64,000 nucleotides of DNA from Bradyrhizobium agreste (GTDB taxonomy: Bacteria > Pseudomonadota > Alphaproteobacteria > Rhizobiales > Xanthobacteraceae). Under the pieces are notes generated by a model that did not search any database, was not told the origin of the DNA, and was given only the letters and a program-made list of their open reading frames with translations. The first letter of the stretch is position 1, and each line of letters opens with the position of its first letter. A program made the translations under genes and the position numbers. Of the stretch, positions 52,582 through 62,473 are shown piece after piece. Location of the stretch: assembly GCF_016031625.1 (NCBI RefSeq), contig NZ_JACCHP010000010.1, positions 145,826 through 209,825 of the forward strand, in the 5' to 3' direction.

Positions 52582-53325
52582 ATGAAGTCACGAGCCGAGC
52601 CGCGAGCGCCGCTCGAAATGCGTGGGGCAGGGCTGTTTGAGCGCGTCGACTATCGCCTGGTCGAGACTGCCGAGGAGCGAGATGCGATTTACGCGATGCG
52701 CTACCGGGCCTATCTGCATGGCGGATTGATCTCGCCGTCGGCGTCTCAGCGGATCGTCGACACTTACGATGACGCGCCCAACGCCTGGATCTTCGGAATA
52801 TATCTCGACGGAGAACTCTGCAGCTCTCTTCGCCTCCACGTTCTGACGTCGGAGCGGCGGATGTCCTACACGACGGAGCTGTTCGGTGACGTCGTTCATC
52901 CTCGGCTCGATCGGGGCCAAGTCTTGGTCGATCCGGCGCGCTTTGCCGCGGATCCCGACAAGAGCCAGCGGTTTCATGAACTGCCCTATCTGACGTTGCG
53001 TCTGGCCTATCTGGCCTGCGATCATTTCAATGCCGATCTCGGACTTGCGATGGTGCGTACCGATCACCAGGCGTTCTATCGCCGCGTCTTTCTTCATGAG
53101 ACCCTTACCGAGCCGCGTCCGTTTCCCGGCTGGCATTCGCGGAAGGTGGTCTTGATGGCTTCCGATTTCGCAAAGCTCCGGGATCGGGTCTTGACGCGCT
53201 TTCCCATCATGCGCTCGAGCGCCTTTGAGCGCAGGATGCTGTTCAATCGTGCCGGTGAGCCCCTGTCCCGACAGGTATTCGCTTCGGCACCGTTGAGTCC
53301 TGATCCGGCGGTCACCGTGGCCTGA
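52582..53325 (+). CDS. FeeM-like N-acyl amino acid synthase (GNAT fold)
   Basis: A 247-residue GNAT-fold protein resembling the N-acyl amino acid synthase (FeeM) domain family, distantly related to LuxI-type AHL synthases. Visible blocks include the RYRAYLHGGLI start region, a central FGIYLDGELCSSLRLHVL strand pair and VDPARFAADP. Such enzymes join an acyl chain from acyl-ACP to an amino acid, producing membrane-active or signalling lipids. GGGAG supports the ATG at 52582. It follows the c-di-GMP gene and precedes pal. Substrate unconfirmed. Confidence 0.8.
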   Translation: MKSRAEPRAPLEMRGAGLFERVDYRLVETAEERDAIYAMRYRAYLHGGLISPSASQRIVDTYDDAPNAWIFGIYLDGELCSSLRLHVLTSERRMSYTTELFGDVVHPRLDRGQVLVDPARFAADPDKSQRFHELPYLTLRLAYLACDHFNADLGLAMVRTDHQAFYRRVFLHETLTEPRPFPGWHSRKVVLMASDFAKLRDRVLTRFPIMRSSAFERRMLFNRAGEPLSRQVFASAPLSPDPAVTVA

Positions 53326-53586
53326 CGGGCGAGCGGTCTCGTCGGTAGGCGGCCGCGATCGGCAGGGCTCAAGATTTCAGCAAAGTCGGCGTTTTTGCCC
53401 GCTGGAGCGGCTTGCCTTCACCCTCGCGCCACATTTACAACCCATTAACCATGCCGGTTGCTTTTCGCTGGTTGGGGGCATTTGACCGGCTGTGGCAAGG
53501 TTCCGTCAAGGTTGACGGAACGTTCGCTTAACCAACCCCCTGTAGACCGGACAGCAGTGGACTAACGTGAGCGTGGAGGCTCCGGA

Positions 53587-54075
53587 ATGAGACATCCTAT
53601 GCGTATCCTCCAGGGATTGAAGCTGGTCGCGGTGCTCGCCGTCGCACTGTCGATGGGCGCCTGCGCCAACAAGAATGCTGCGACGGATGCGATGGCCAAT
53701 GCGGCGACGCCGGGCAGCCAGCAGGACTTCGTCGTCAACGTCGGCGACCGCGTGTTCTTCGAAAGCGACCAGACCGATCTGACCCCGCAGGCGATCGTGA
53801 CCCTGGAGAAGCAGGCGCAGTGGCTGCAGACCTATCCGCGCTACTCCTTCACCATCGAAGGTCACGCCGATGAGCGCGGCACCCGCGAATACAACATCGC
53901 GCTCGGCGCCCGCCGTGCCCAGTCGGTGCGTTCGTTCCTCGCCTCGCGCGGCATCGACCCGAATCGCATGCGCACGATCTCCTACGGCAAGGAACGGCCG
54001 GTCGCCGTCTGTAATGACATCTCCTGCTGGTCGCAGAACCGCCGCGCCGTCACTGTCCTGAACGCGAGCTCCTGA
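53587..54075 (+). CDS. pal: peptidoglycan-associated lipoprotein Pal
   Basis: A 162-residue Pal: lipoprotein signal (lipobox SMGAC, Cys at residue about 25), a short linker and an OmpA-like peptidoglycan-binding domain with IEGHADERGTREYNIALGARRA. It tethers the outer membrane to peptidoglycan and binds TolB. GGAGG lies 8 nt before the ATG. It is followed by a terminator, so it is expressed as its own unit despite standing near cpoB. Confidence 0.96.
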   Translation: MRHPMRILQGLKLVAVLAVALSMGACANKNAATDAMANAATPGSQQDFVVNVGDRVFFESDQTDLTPQAIVTLEKQAQWLQTYPRYSFTIEGHADERGTREYNIALGARRAQSVRSFLASRGIDPNRMRTISYGKERPVAVCNDISCWSQNRRAVTVLNASS

Positions 54076-54079
54076 CGAT

Positions 54080-54135
54080 CGATCAGGTCCCTGACCATCA
54101 GTCAGGTCCCTGGCGTCAGTCAGGCCCCGTTCAGC
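54080..54135. repeat. short degenerate tandem repeat after pal
   Basis: Three imperfect units of about 18-19 bp sharing CAGTCAGGTCCCTG-like cores lie directly after the pal stop. No protein is encoded. Confidence 0.5.
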
Positions 54136-54152
54136 TTTGCAATTGGATGATG

Positions 54153-54184
54153 CCGGCGCCCTCTCGGGCGCCGGTTTCGTTTCC
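54153..54184 (+). terminator. terminator after pal
   Basis: A perfect 9-bp stem CCGGCGCCC/GGGCGCCGG with a 4-nt loop, followed by TTTCGTTTCC. Confidence 0.85.
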
Positions 54185-54300
54185 GCATTCTGTGACTGAA
54201 AACCCCTTGGTATCAGTCACATTTTTGGCGTACTCCACTTCAATGTGTGGCGCGTCGAGGGTTCCGTCGCAGGCCATTTCGCTTTCGTCGTCAGGGCAAG

Positions 54301-55425
54301 ATGTTATCCAGATTTAAGGTTTTTACCGGCACCGTGGCGACCGCCGCGCTGCTCTCTTTGTGCTCGCCCGCACTTGCGCAATCCGGTTTCGGGCAATCGG
54401 ATGATGTCGACCCGGAAATCCGGATCGAGCGGCTGGAGAACCGGCTGCGCCAGCTCACCGGCCAGAACGAGGAGCTGCAATATCGCAACCGCCAGCTCGA
54501 GGAGCGCCTGCGCGCGCTCGAGGGCGGCGCGCAAGCCGCGCCCGGGCAGGCACCCAACGTCGCGGCGATGCCGCCCGCGCAGATCGCACCGAGCCAGATT
54601 GCCCCAGGTCAGGTTGCCCCAGGTCAGGTTGCACCAAGTCAGGTTGCCCCAAATCAGGTCGCGCCCGGCTATCGCCAGCCGCCGCAACAGCAAGCCGCGC
54701 AGCCTGCTTACGAGCAGCCGCAGATCGCCGCGCCCGCGCCGATCGTTCAGGAGCAGCCGGCGCCCGGCGCACCCGGCACGCGCCGCCGCGGCGATGCCTT
54801 CGACCCGAACCAGAACCCGAATGCGCCCGGTGCGCCGCGTGCGCTCGGCGGCGGGCAGCAACCGATGCCGGCGGTCACGCCTGGCGGCGGCCGCAATGCG
54901 GGCGAGCCGCTCGATCTCGCCAACACCACCCCCCGCTACCAGCAAGGTGTGCCGCCGGCCGCGCAGCCCGGCTATCCGCCGGCACAATCGGGTTATCCCG
55001 CACCGGCCGGTGGCGCTGGTTTGGCCACCCTGCCGCCGTCGGCGACGCCGCGCGACGAGTTCGATCTCGGCATCGGCTACATGCAGCGCAAGGACTACGC
55101 GCTCGCCGAGCAGACCATGAAGAACTTCACGCAGAAATTTCCGAGCGACCCGCTGGTCGGCGACGCGCAGTACTGGCTCGGCGAGAGCTATTTCCAGCGC
55201 CAGCAATATCGCGATTCCGCCGAAGCCTTCCTCGCCGTCACCACCAAATACGAGAAATCGGCCAAGGCCCCGGATGCGCTGCTGCGGCTCGGCCAGTCGC
55301 TCGCCGCGCTGAAGGAGAAGGAGGCCGCCTGCGCCGCCTTCGGCGAGATCGGCCGCAAATATCCCCGCGCCTCGGCGAGCGTCAAAGCCGCGGTCGATCG
55401 CGAGCAGAAGCGGGTGAAGTGCTGA
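54301..55425 (+). CDS. cpoB: cell division coordinator CpoB (YbgF)
   Basis: A 374-residue CpoB/YbgF: Sec signal peptide (cleavage near ALAQ, residue about 26), an N-terminal coiled coil (about 36-75, ERLENRLRQLTGQNEELQY), a long Pro/Gln/Ala-rich linker with six five-residue repeats (residues 94-123), and C-terminal TPRs (about 255-374). It coordinates peptidoglycan synthesis with outer-membrane constriction via TolA. The linker is longer than in E. coli. Confidence 0.93.
   Translation: MLSRFKVFTGTVATAALLSLCSPALAQSGFGQSDDVDPEIRIERLENRLRQLTGQNEELQYRNRQLEERLRALEGGAQAAPGQAPNVAAMPPAQIAPSQIAPGQVAPGQVAPSQVAPNQVAPGYRQPPQQQAAQPAYEQPQIAAPAPIVQEQPAPGAPGTRRRGDAFDPNQNPNAPGAPRALGGGQQPMPAVTPGGGRNAGEPLDLANTTPRYQQGVPPAAQPGYPPAQSGYPAPAGGAGLATLPPSATPRDEFDLGIGYMQRKDYALAEQTMKNFTQKFPSDPLVGDAQYWLGESYFQRQQYRDSAEAFLAVTTKYEKSAKAPDALLRLGQSLAALKEKEAACAAFGEIGRKYPRASASVKAAVDREQKRVKC
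54580..54669 (+). repeat. 15-bp tandem repeat in cpoB linker
   Basis: Six in-frame 15-bp units encode Q-[I/V]-A-P-[S/G/N]. Multiples of 15 bp keep the frame, so length can vary between strains without inactivating CpoB. Confidence 0.9.
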
Positions 55426-55491
55426 TCCGCTGACAAAGCGGATGGCGTTGCGCTAAACACTCGGTCCATTCCCGCGGACGATTGCAGCGTC

Positions 55492-56547
55492 ATGTCAGAC
55501 GACGACAATTCACCGATCTCGGCGCGCGAGGCGAGGCGGCTCTTCGCGGGCCTGAGAGATGCGCCGGCCCTGGTGCTCGCGGTCTCCGGCGGGCCCGACT
55601 CGGTTGCGCTGATGTGGCTCGCGGCGCGCTGGCAGCGCAGCCTTGCGCGCGGCCCGCAACTCACTGTCGTCACCGTCGATCACGGCCTGCGCCCGGAGGC
55701 CGCGAGCGAGGCGCGCGAGGTCAAGCGGCTCGCCGCCGCGCTCGGATTGCCGCACCGGACCCTGCGCTGGCGCGGCGCAAAGCCGAAGACGGGGTTGCCT
55801 GCCGCCGCGCGCGAGGCCCGGTATCGGCTGCTCGCGCAGGCCGCACGTGCCGCCGGCGCGAGCCATGTGCTGACGGCTCATACCCGCGATGACCAGGCCG
55901 AGACCCTGTTGATGCGCCTGTTCCGCGGCAGCGGACTTGCCGGGCTCGCGGCCATGGCTCCTTTCACCGAGCGCGACGGAATCGTGCTGGCGCGTCCGTT
56001 GCTCGATGTTCCGAAATCGCAGCTGATCGCGACCTTGCGGCGGGCGAGGATCGGCTTTGCCGAGGACCCAACCAACCGGGACACCGCCTTCACCCGGCCG
56101 CGGCTGCGCGCGCTGCTGCCGCTCCTCGCGGCCGAGGGCGGCGACGCCAGAAATCTGGCGCGGCTCGCGGCAAGGCTGGCGCGGGCCAATGCGGCGGTCG
56201 AGGTGCTCGCCGACGGCGCCGAGCGCTTCCTCCGCCTGCGGGATCGCGGCGATGCGCCGCAGGCGGGCGTCCGCAGCTTCGAGGCCTCGGCCTTTGCCGC
56301 CCTGCCGGAGGAGGTGCGGCTGCGGCTCTTGCTGCGGGCCATCAACGCGCTCGGCCATGAAGGGCCGGCGGAACTCGGCAAGGTCGAAACCCTGATGTCC
56401 ATGCTTGATCGGGCGATCGCCAGCCCCCTCGCAGCCGCAGATGGCCGGCCGGTCCTGAAGCAGACCCTCGCGGGAGCCTTGATCAGCCTCGCCGGTGGGC
56501 GTATCCAGATCGCGCCGGCGCCGGCCCGGCGGCGCAAGGGCAGATGA
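55492..56547 (+). CDS. tilS: tRNA(Ile)-lysidine synthetase TilS
   Basis: A 351-residue TilS with the N-type PP-loop SGGPDS (residues 32-37) and the conserved HTRDDQAETLLMRLFRGSGLAGLAAM block. It converts the wobble cytidine of tRNA-Ile(CAU) to lysidine with ATP. The C-terminal part is shorter than in E. coli. It sits between cpoB and ftsH as in many alphaproteobacteria. Confidence 0.95.
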   Translation: MSDDDNSPISAREARRLFAGLRDAPALVLAVSGGPDSVALMWLAARWQRSLARGPQLTVVTVDHGLRPEAASEAREVKRLAAALGLPHRTLRWRGAKPKTGLPAAAREARYRLLAQAARAAGASHVLTAHTRDDQAETLLMRLFRGSGLAGLAAMAPFTERDGIVLARPLLDVPKSQLIATLRRARIGFAEDPTNRDTAFTRPRLRALLPLLAAEGGDARNLARLAARLARANAAVEVLADGAERFLRLRDRGDAPQAGVRSFEASAFAALPEEVRLRLLLRAINALGHEGPAELGKVETLMSMLDRAIASPLAAADGRPVLKQTLAGALISLAGGRIQIAPAPARRRKGR

Positions 56548-56662
56548 GCGCGAAGAGAGCGGATCATGACACCGGTCAATTCGCGTCCGCGCCGTCAGGC
56601 CACCTTAACCAGGCAGGAAAAACCCCGGTCTGGGCGCCATGATTTCAGCGGGAATCGCGGTA

Positions 56663-56685
56663 AGATGGGATAAATAGTCCCATCT
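56663..56685 (+). terminator. possible hairpin after tilS
   Basis: An 8-bp stem AGATGGGA/TCCCATCT with a 7-nt loop; only a weak pyrimidine run follows, so it may be a terminator or leader structure. Confidence 0.35.
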
Positions 56686-56691
56686 CGTTCC

Positions 56692-56720
56692 CTTGGCAGC
56701 GACCGGGGCGGCACCTAAAT
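56692..56720 (+). promoter_or_regulatory. candidate RpoH-type promoter of ftsH
   Basis: CTTG (56692-56695) and CCTAAAT (56714-56720) separated by 18 nt resemble the CTTG/CYTAT-type alphaproteobacterial heat-shock promoter. ftsH is a known heat-shock gene. Single eye-picked match. Confidence 0.35.
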
Positions 56721-56825
56721 TGTATGCGTCTAACGATGAGGATTCCTTGGGGATTTCCTCGCATTGACGGAAAGTAACGACCCAAGGATCAGGGCCGCGA
56801 TCCGCGCGACCACGAAGGAAGATCG

Positions 56826-58748
<1,923 letters not shown>

Positions 58749-58771
58749 TCGAGCAGCAGATGACATCGAAA

Positions 58772-58798
58772 AACGCGGCGGAAACGCCGCGTTTTTTC
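58772..58798 (+). terminator. Rho-independent terminator after ftsH
   Basis: A 9-bp stem AACGCGGCG/CGCCGCGTT closed by a GAAA tetraloop and followed by TTTTTC. Confidence 0.92.
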
Positions 58799-58816
58799 TT
58801 GGCTTGAACTCACCTG

Positions 58817-58958
58817 GTGCCCCGGACGCAGCGCAGCGTCCCTTCGACGGTGCGCTGCAGAGCCGGGGCCCATGTTTCGGTATCGAACCGTGTCGCCTTC
58901 TGGGTCCCGGCTCTGCGCGGCAACGCCAAGAGCGTTGCGGCGCGTTCGGGACACGAGA
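58817..58958. repeat. interspersed palindromic repeat (second copy of the 784-941 type)
   Basis: Inverted GGTGCCCCGGACGC...GCGTTCGGGACACGAG ends and inner CAGAGCCGGGGCCCATG/TGGGTCCCGGCTCTG arms. The same elements appear at 784-941. Confidence 0.8.
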
Positions 58959-58984
58959 GTGACGCACGCCGCAGCCACAAACTC

Positions 58985-59063
58985 CGTCATTGCGAGCGCA
59001 GCGAAGCAATCCAGGCTGCCTCCGCGGAAGACCATGGATTGCTTCGCTGCGCTCGCAATGATG
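58985..59063. repeat. palindromic interspersed repeat (CGTCATTGCGAGCG type)
   Basis: Nearly perfect inverted arms of about 28 bp (CGTCATTGCGAGCGCAGCG... and ...CGCTGCGCTCGCAATGATG) around a short centre. It directly follows the 58817-58958 element. Confidence 0.85.
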
Positions 59064-59098
59064 TGGATGCAGTTCGCGCAATAGTTTGGCACCGGCTT

Positions 59099-59191
59099 CG
59101 TCGGGTGGGCAAAGGCGCCCTTGCGCCATGCCCACCATCTCTCGGCTGTCGCGACAGAAGTGGTGGGCACGCTGTCGCTTTGCCGACTCTA
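59099..59191. repeat. interspersed repeat (GGGTGGGCAAAGGCG type)
   Basis: Contains GGTGGGCAAAGGCGCC and ATGCCCACCAT followed by GTGGTGGGCAC, related to the element at 38701-38791. Three different repeat types are thus stacked between ftsH and the convergent hydrolase. Confidence 0.75.
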
Positions 59192-59198
59192 CGATATC

Positions 59199-60053
59199 TC
59201 ACTTCGGCGTCGCATCCGGCCGCCGCAGAAACCGCAGCACATCCTGACTGAACTGCTCCGGGTCCTGCAGGAACGAGAAGTGGCTGACCTCCGGCTGGAT
59301 CAAGAGGCCGGCGCCCGGAATGTTCGCGGCCATGAACTCGGTGTTCTCGCGCTTGATCGCCTCGTCGTGATCGCCATCCACGATCCAGGTCGGCACCTTG
59401 ATCGCCGCGAGATCTGACGCCGTCCATTTCGGCTGGCTCTCCCACATCTTGGTGATCTCGTCGACGAAGCTCTTGTACTGCGTCGGCGTCGGCGACAGAC
59501 GCTTGTACTCTTCGCCCGCCCGCGCGATGTAGGCGTTGAAGACCTCGCTCGAGGCGATGTCCGCAACGCCCGACGGATCCGAGTTCGCCGCGAAGGCGAA
59601 CAGCCTGCTCACCCGCTCCGGATGCTTCATTGCAACGTCGAGACCGATGATCGCACCGTCGCTCCAGCCGACGATCGCCGCCTTCCTGATCTTGAGATGG
59701 TCGAGCAGGGCGACCACGTCCGAGGCCATCAGATCGTAGCCATAGGGCTCCTGGTTGCGGCTGCTGCGGCCATGACCGCGGCTCTCCATGACGATGACCT
59801 GATAGTGCCGTTGCAGCGCGCGGACCTGGTGGCCCCAGTAGTTGGCGTTGGCCAGGCCGCCATGCAGCAACAGGACGGGCTGGCCGCGGCCGAACACGGC
59901 GTACCAGACCTTGACGCCGTTGACGGGGGCAAGGCCGCTCTGTGCCGCCTTGGGCAAGGTTGGCGTTGGCGGCAGGCTCAGCCATTGCGCTGCGTGCGCC
60001 GTCGTAACCGAGACCGTGATGAGAAGTGCGATGAAGAAATTGCGAAGCAGCAT
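59199..60053 (-). CDS. exported alpha/beta hydrolase
   Basis: A 284-residue alpha/beta hydrolase with a Sec signal peptide (about residues 1-21, HAAQW), oxyanion region LLLHGGLANANYWG, nucleophile elbow GWSDG (S121), acid in VDGDHDEAI and catalytic His in EVSHFSF. The ATG at 60053 has GGAAGG upstream and gives the signal peptide. The periplasmic substrate (ester, lactone or epoxide) is unknown. Confidence 0.9.
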   Translation of the reverse strand: MLLRNFFIALLITVSVTTAHAAQWLSLPPTPTLPKAAQSGLAPVNGVKVWYAVFGRGQPVLLLHGGLANANYWGHQVRALQRHYQVIVMESRGHGRSSRNQEPYGYDLMASDVVALLDHLKIRKAAIVGWSDGAIIGLDVAMKHPERVSRLFAFAANSDPSGVADIASSEVFNAYIARAGEEYKRLSPTPTQYKSFVDEITKMWESQPKWTASDLAAIKVPTWIVDGDHDEAIKRENTEFMAANIPGAGLLIQPEVSHFSFLQDPEQFSQDVLRFLRRPDATPK

Positions 60054-60329
60054 GACACCTTCCTGGTCGGCCATCGGATGATACCGCATGACTGAACGGG
60101 CGCGTCAGCTCCCAAGACGGGCCGCACCGAGAAGTGAACGCAGCCTGCGATCACGCCGGCGACAACCCAAACCGAGATGGGCATCTGAAGGCGCATGCGC
60201 CGGACCTGTTCAGCTGGGTTTCGATACGGCTTCGACCCGCTCGAGATCATCCGGAGCCGCCGCCCTGTCTTGGGGCAAATGCGCGAAACCCTAAAGAAGA
60301 ACTTAACGCTTGCGGCCTATTTTGGCCGC

Positions 60330-61772
60330 ATGACTGATCAGGTCGTCCACAGCGCGGTTCAACCGTTTTCGGCGCGTGCAGCGCTCCCTTGGGCGGTGGG
60401 GCTGTTGCTCTATGCCGCGCTGCTGGCGATCGGGCCGCGGCTGCTCGGGGATCCCGACAGCTATTCCCACATCGAGGTCGGGCGCTGGATCATCGCGCAT
60501 GGCACCCTGCCGACGACCGACCCGTTTTCGTTCTCGAAGCACGGCGCGCCCTGGATCACCTTCGAATGGTTGTCCGAGGTCATCTATGCCGCCGTCTACG
60601 CGCTGGCCGGCTGGCCGGGCGTCGTCGCCATCGCCGCTGCGGCGATAGCGCTCGCCTTTGGCCTGCTCACGTTCTTCCTGCTGCGGGAGCTTTCGCCGGC
60701 CCTGACGTTGCTGATGGTTATCGCGGCCATCGTCCTGCTGGCGCCGCACATGCTGGCGCGGCCCCATGTTCTCGTGCTGCCGCTGATGGTGACCTGGGCG
60801 GCTGCGCTGGTTCGCTGCATGGATCGCGGCACGCCTCCGCCATATTGGGCCCTGCCGCTGCTGGTGCTGTGGACCAATCTGCACGGCAGCGTGGTGCTGG
60901 CGCTCGGGCTGATCGGCCCGGCGGTGCTCGAGGCGCTGCTGCGCGAGCAGCGAAGCCAATGGCCACGCGTGCTGCTGCGATGGCTGCCGTTCTCGGCGCT
61001 TGCGCTGGCGGCGTCCTGCCTGACGCCGCACGGCCCGGAACCGCTGCTGATGCCGCTGACCACGCTCGGCCTCGGCTCCGCGCTCGCCTGGATCGCGGAA
61101 TGGCGGCCGCAGGATTTCAGCCGCATCAGTGGCTTCGAGCTGCTGCTGCTGGGGAGCATCTTCGCGCTCTCGCGCGGCGTGACGCTGCCGGTCGTGCGGA
61201 CCCTCGTGGTGATCGGCCTGCTCCATTTCGCGCTGGCGCAGATGCGCAATGCGGATCTGCTGGCCATGCTGGCGCCGCTCTATCTCGCGGCCCCGCTGGG
61301 CCGCACGTTCGGCGGGCCGAGCGAAGGCGAGGTCGACGGCTCCTCCCGCGGCTTGCATCTCGCCGCATTCGGTGTCCTGGCCGCGATCAGCGGACTGGCG
61401 CTGGCACGCGACATCCGGCCGGCGCCGATCATCACGCCCGAGGCCGCCATCGCCCGGGCTGGCCTCGCCAAAGCGGAGCGCGTGCTCAACGATTATTCCT
61501 TCGGCGGCTATCTGATCTTTGCCGGCATTCCCACCTTCATCGATGGTCGCGGCGAGCTCTACGGCGGGCCGTTCATCGACCGCTACAACCGTGCGCTGGC
61601 GCTGGTCGACCTCGGAGATCTTCTCAAGCTGCTCGACGAATACAGGATCGGCGCGACGCTGCTTGCGCCTGGCACACCGGCCGTTGCGTTGCTCGACCGG
61701 CTGCCGGAGTGGCAGCGTGTCTACGGCGATGATGTGGCGGTCGTGCACAAGCGGCGGGCGGCGCCGCAATAA
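60330..61772 (+). CDS. polytopic membrane protein, GT-C glycosyltransferase-like
   Basis: A roughly 480-residue membrane protein with about 10 hydrophobic helices. The first loop (GDPDSYSHIEVGRWII and LPTTDPFSFSKHGAPWITFEWLSE) resembles the acidic first loop of GT-C-fold glycosyltransferases. A soluble C-terminal part (about 380-480, NDYSFGGYLIFAGIPTFIDGRGELYGG) follows. Starts at 60330 or 60279 are both possible. Convergent with the methyltransferase and glycosyltransferase genes, it may form a surface-glycan module with them. Confidence 0.75.
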   Translation: MTDQVVHSAVQPFSARAALPWAVGLLLYAALLAIGPRLLGDPDSYSHIEVGRWIIAHGTLPTTDPFSFSKHGAPWITFEWLSEVIYAAVYALAGWPGVVAIAAAAIALAFGLLTFFLLRELSPALTLLMVIAAIVLLAPHMLARPHVLVLPLMVTWAAALVRCMDRGTPPPYWALPLLVLWTNLHGSVVLALGLIGPAVLEALLREQRSQWPRVLLRWLPFSALALAASCLTPHGPEPLLMPLTTLGLGSALAWIAEWRPQDFSRISGFELLLLGSIFALSRGVTLPVVRTLVVIGLLHFALAQMRNADLLAMLAPLYLAAPLGRTFGGPSEGEVDGSSRGLHLAAFGVLAAISGLALARDIRPAPIITPEAAIARAGLAKAERVLNDYSFGGYLIFAGIPTFIDGRGELYGGPFIDRYNRALALVDLGDLLKLLDEYRIGATLLAPGTPAVALLDRLPEWQRVYGDDVAVVHKRRAAPQ

Positions 61773-61780
61773 TTCAAAAT

Positions 61781-62464
61781 TCAAGCGGTGCCGAACGCGG
61801 CGTATTGGCCGCCGAGCCACACACCGCTCAGCGCCTTTTCGAGATGCCGCGCCGGTTTGGTGGCCCAGGGCAGCAGCAGGAAGTGCCGCGCGCCGATCTC
61901 GCGCAGGCCGCCAGCCGCCATCAACTTCCGGGCCGTGCCGGCACCGAGCAACACGGCGTCCCGGTCGAACTCGCAGCGCGCAACGGCCAGGCGCGTCAGC
62001 GGATTGTACGGGTTGTGCTCGATCACGCAGACGAGCCCGCCGGGGCGCGTCACGCGCCGCATCTCGGCGATGAACTGCGCCCATTCGGCCGGTACGATAT
62101 GGTGCATCACGCAGATGGCGGTGACCAGGTCGAAGCTGGCGTCGGCGTGCGGAAACCTGCGGCCGTCATACTCCCGGTAGTCGACCGCAGCGTTGTGCGC
62201 GCGCGCCTGCGTCAGGCTGGCGGACGAGACGTCGATGCCGCTCAGGCGTCCGACCATGCCGTACAGCAGCGGGTGAAGACTGCCGACGCCGCAGCCGACG
62301 TCCAGCATGTCGGGCCTCTCCGCGTCCAGCCGCTCTGCGATCAGGTCGCGCAGCAGATCGGCCTTCGCGCGCATGAAGAAATCGTGCGGCAGACCCGAGA
62401 AGTCGATCGAGGATTGCACCACCTCGCGGTAATTGTCGTGGTAGCCGTCGAAGAGTTCAGTCAT
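61781..62464 (-). CDS. class I SAM-dependent methyltransferase
   Basis: A 227-residue methyltransferase with the SAM-binding motif DVGCGVGSLHPLL (about residues 54-66) and post-motif regions DLVTAICVMHHI and RVTRPGGLVCVIEHNP. It lies 9 bp downstream of the glycosyltransferase gene on the same strand, so co-expression is very likely. The target could be a lipid, sugar or small molecule. Confidence 0.92.
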   Translation of the reverse strand: MTELFDGYHDNYREVVQSSIDFSGLPHDFFMRAKADLLRDLIAERLDAERPDMLDVGCGVGSLHPLLYGMVGRLSGIDVSSASLTQARAHNAAVDYREYDGRRFPHADASFDLVTAICVMHHIVPAEWAQFIAEMRRVTRPGGLVCVIEHNPYNPLTRLAVARCEFDRDAVLLGAGTARKLMAAGGLREIGARHFLLLPWATKPARHLEKALSGVWLGGQYAAFGTA

Positions 62465-62473
62465 GCGCTTAAG

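Noticed and set aside
54580..54669. Direct repeats considered as a CRISPR array
   Set aside because: Units are contiguous with no spacers, in frame, and encode a Gln/Pro linker of CpoB.
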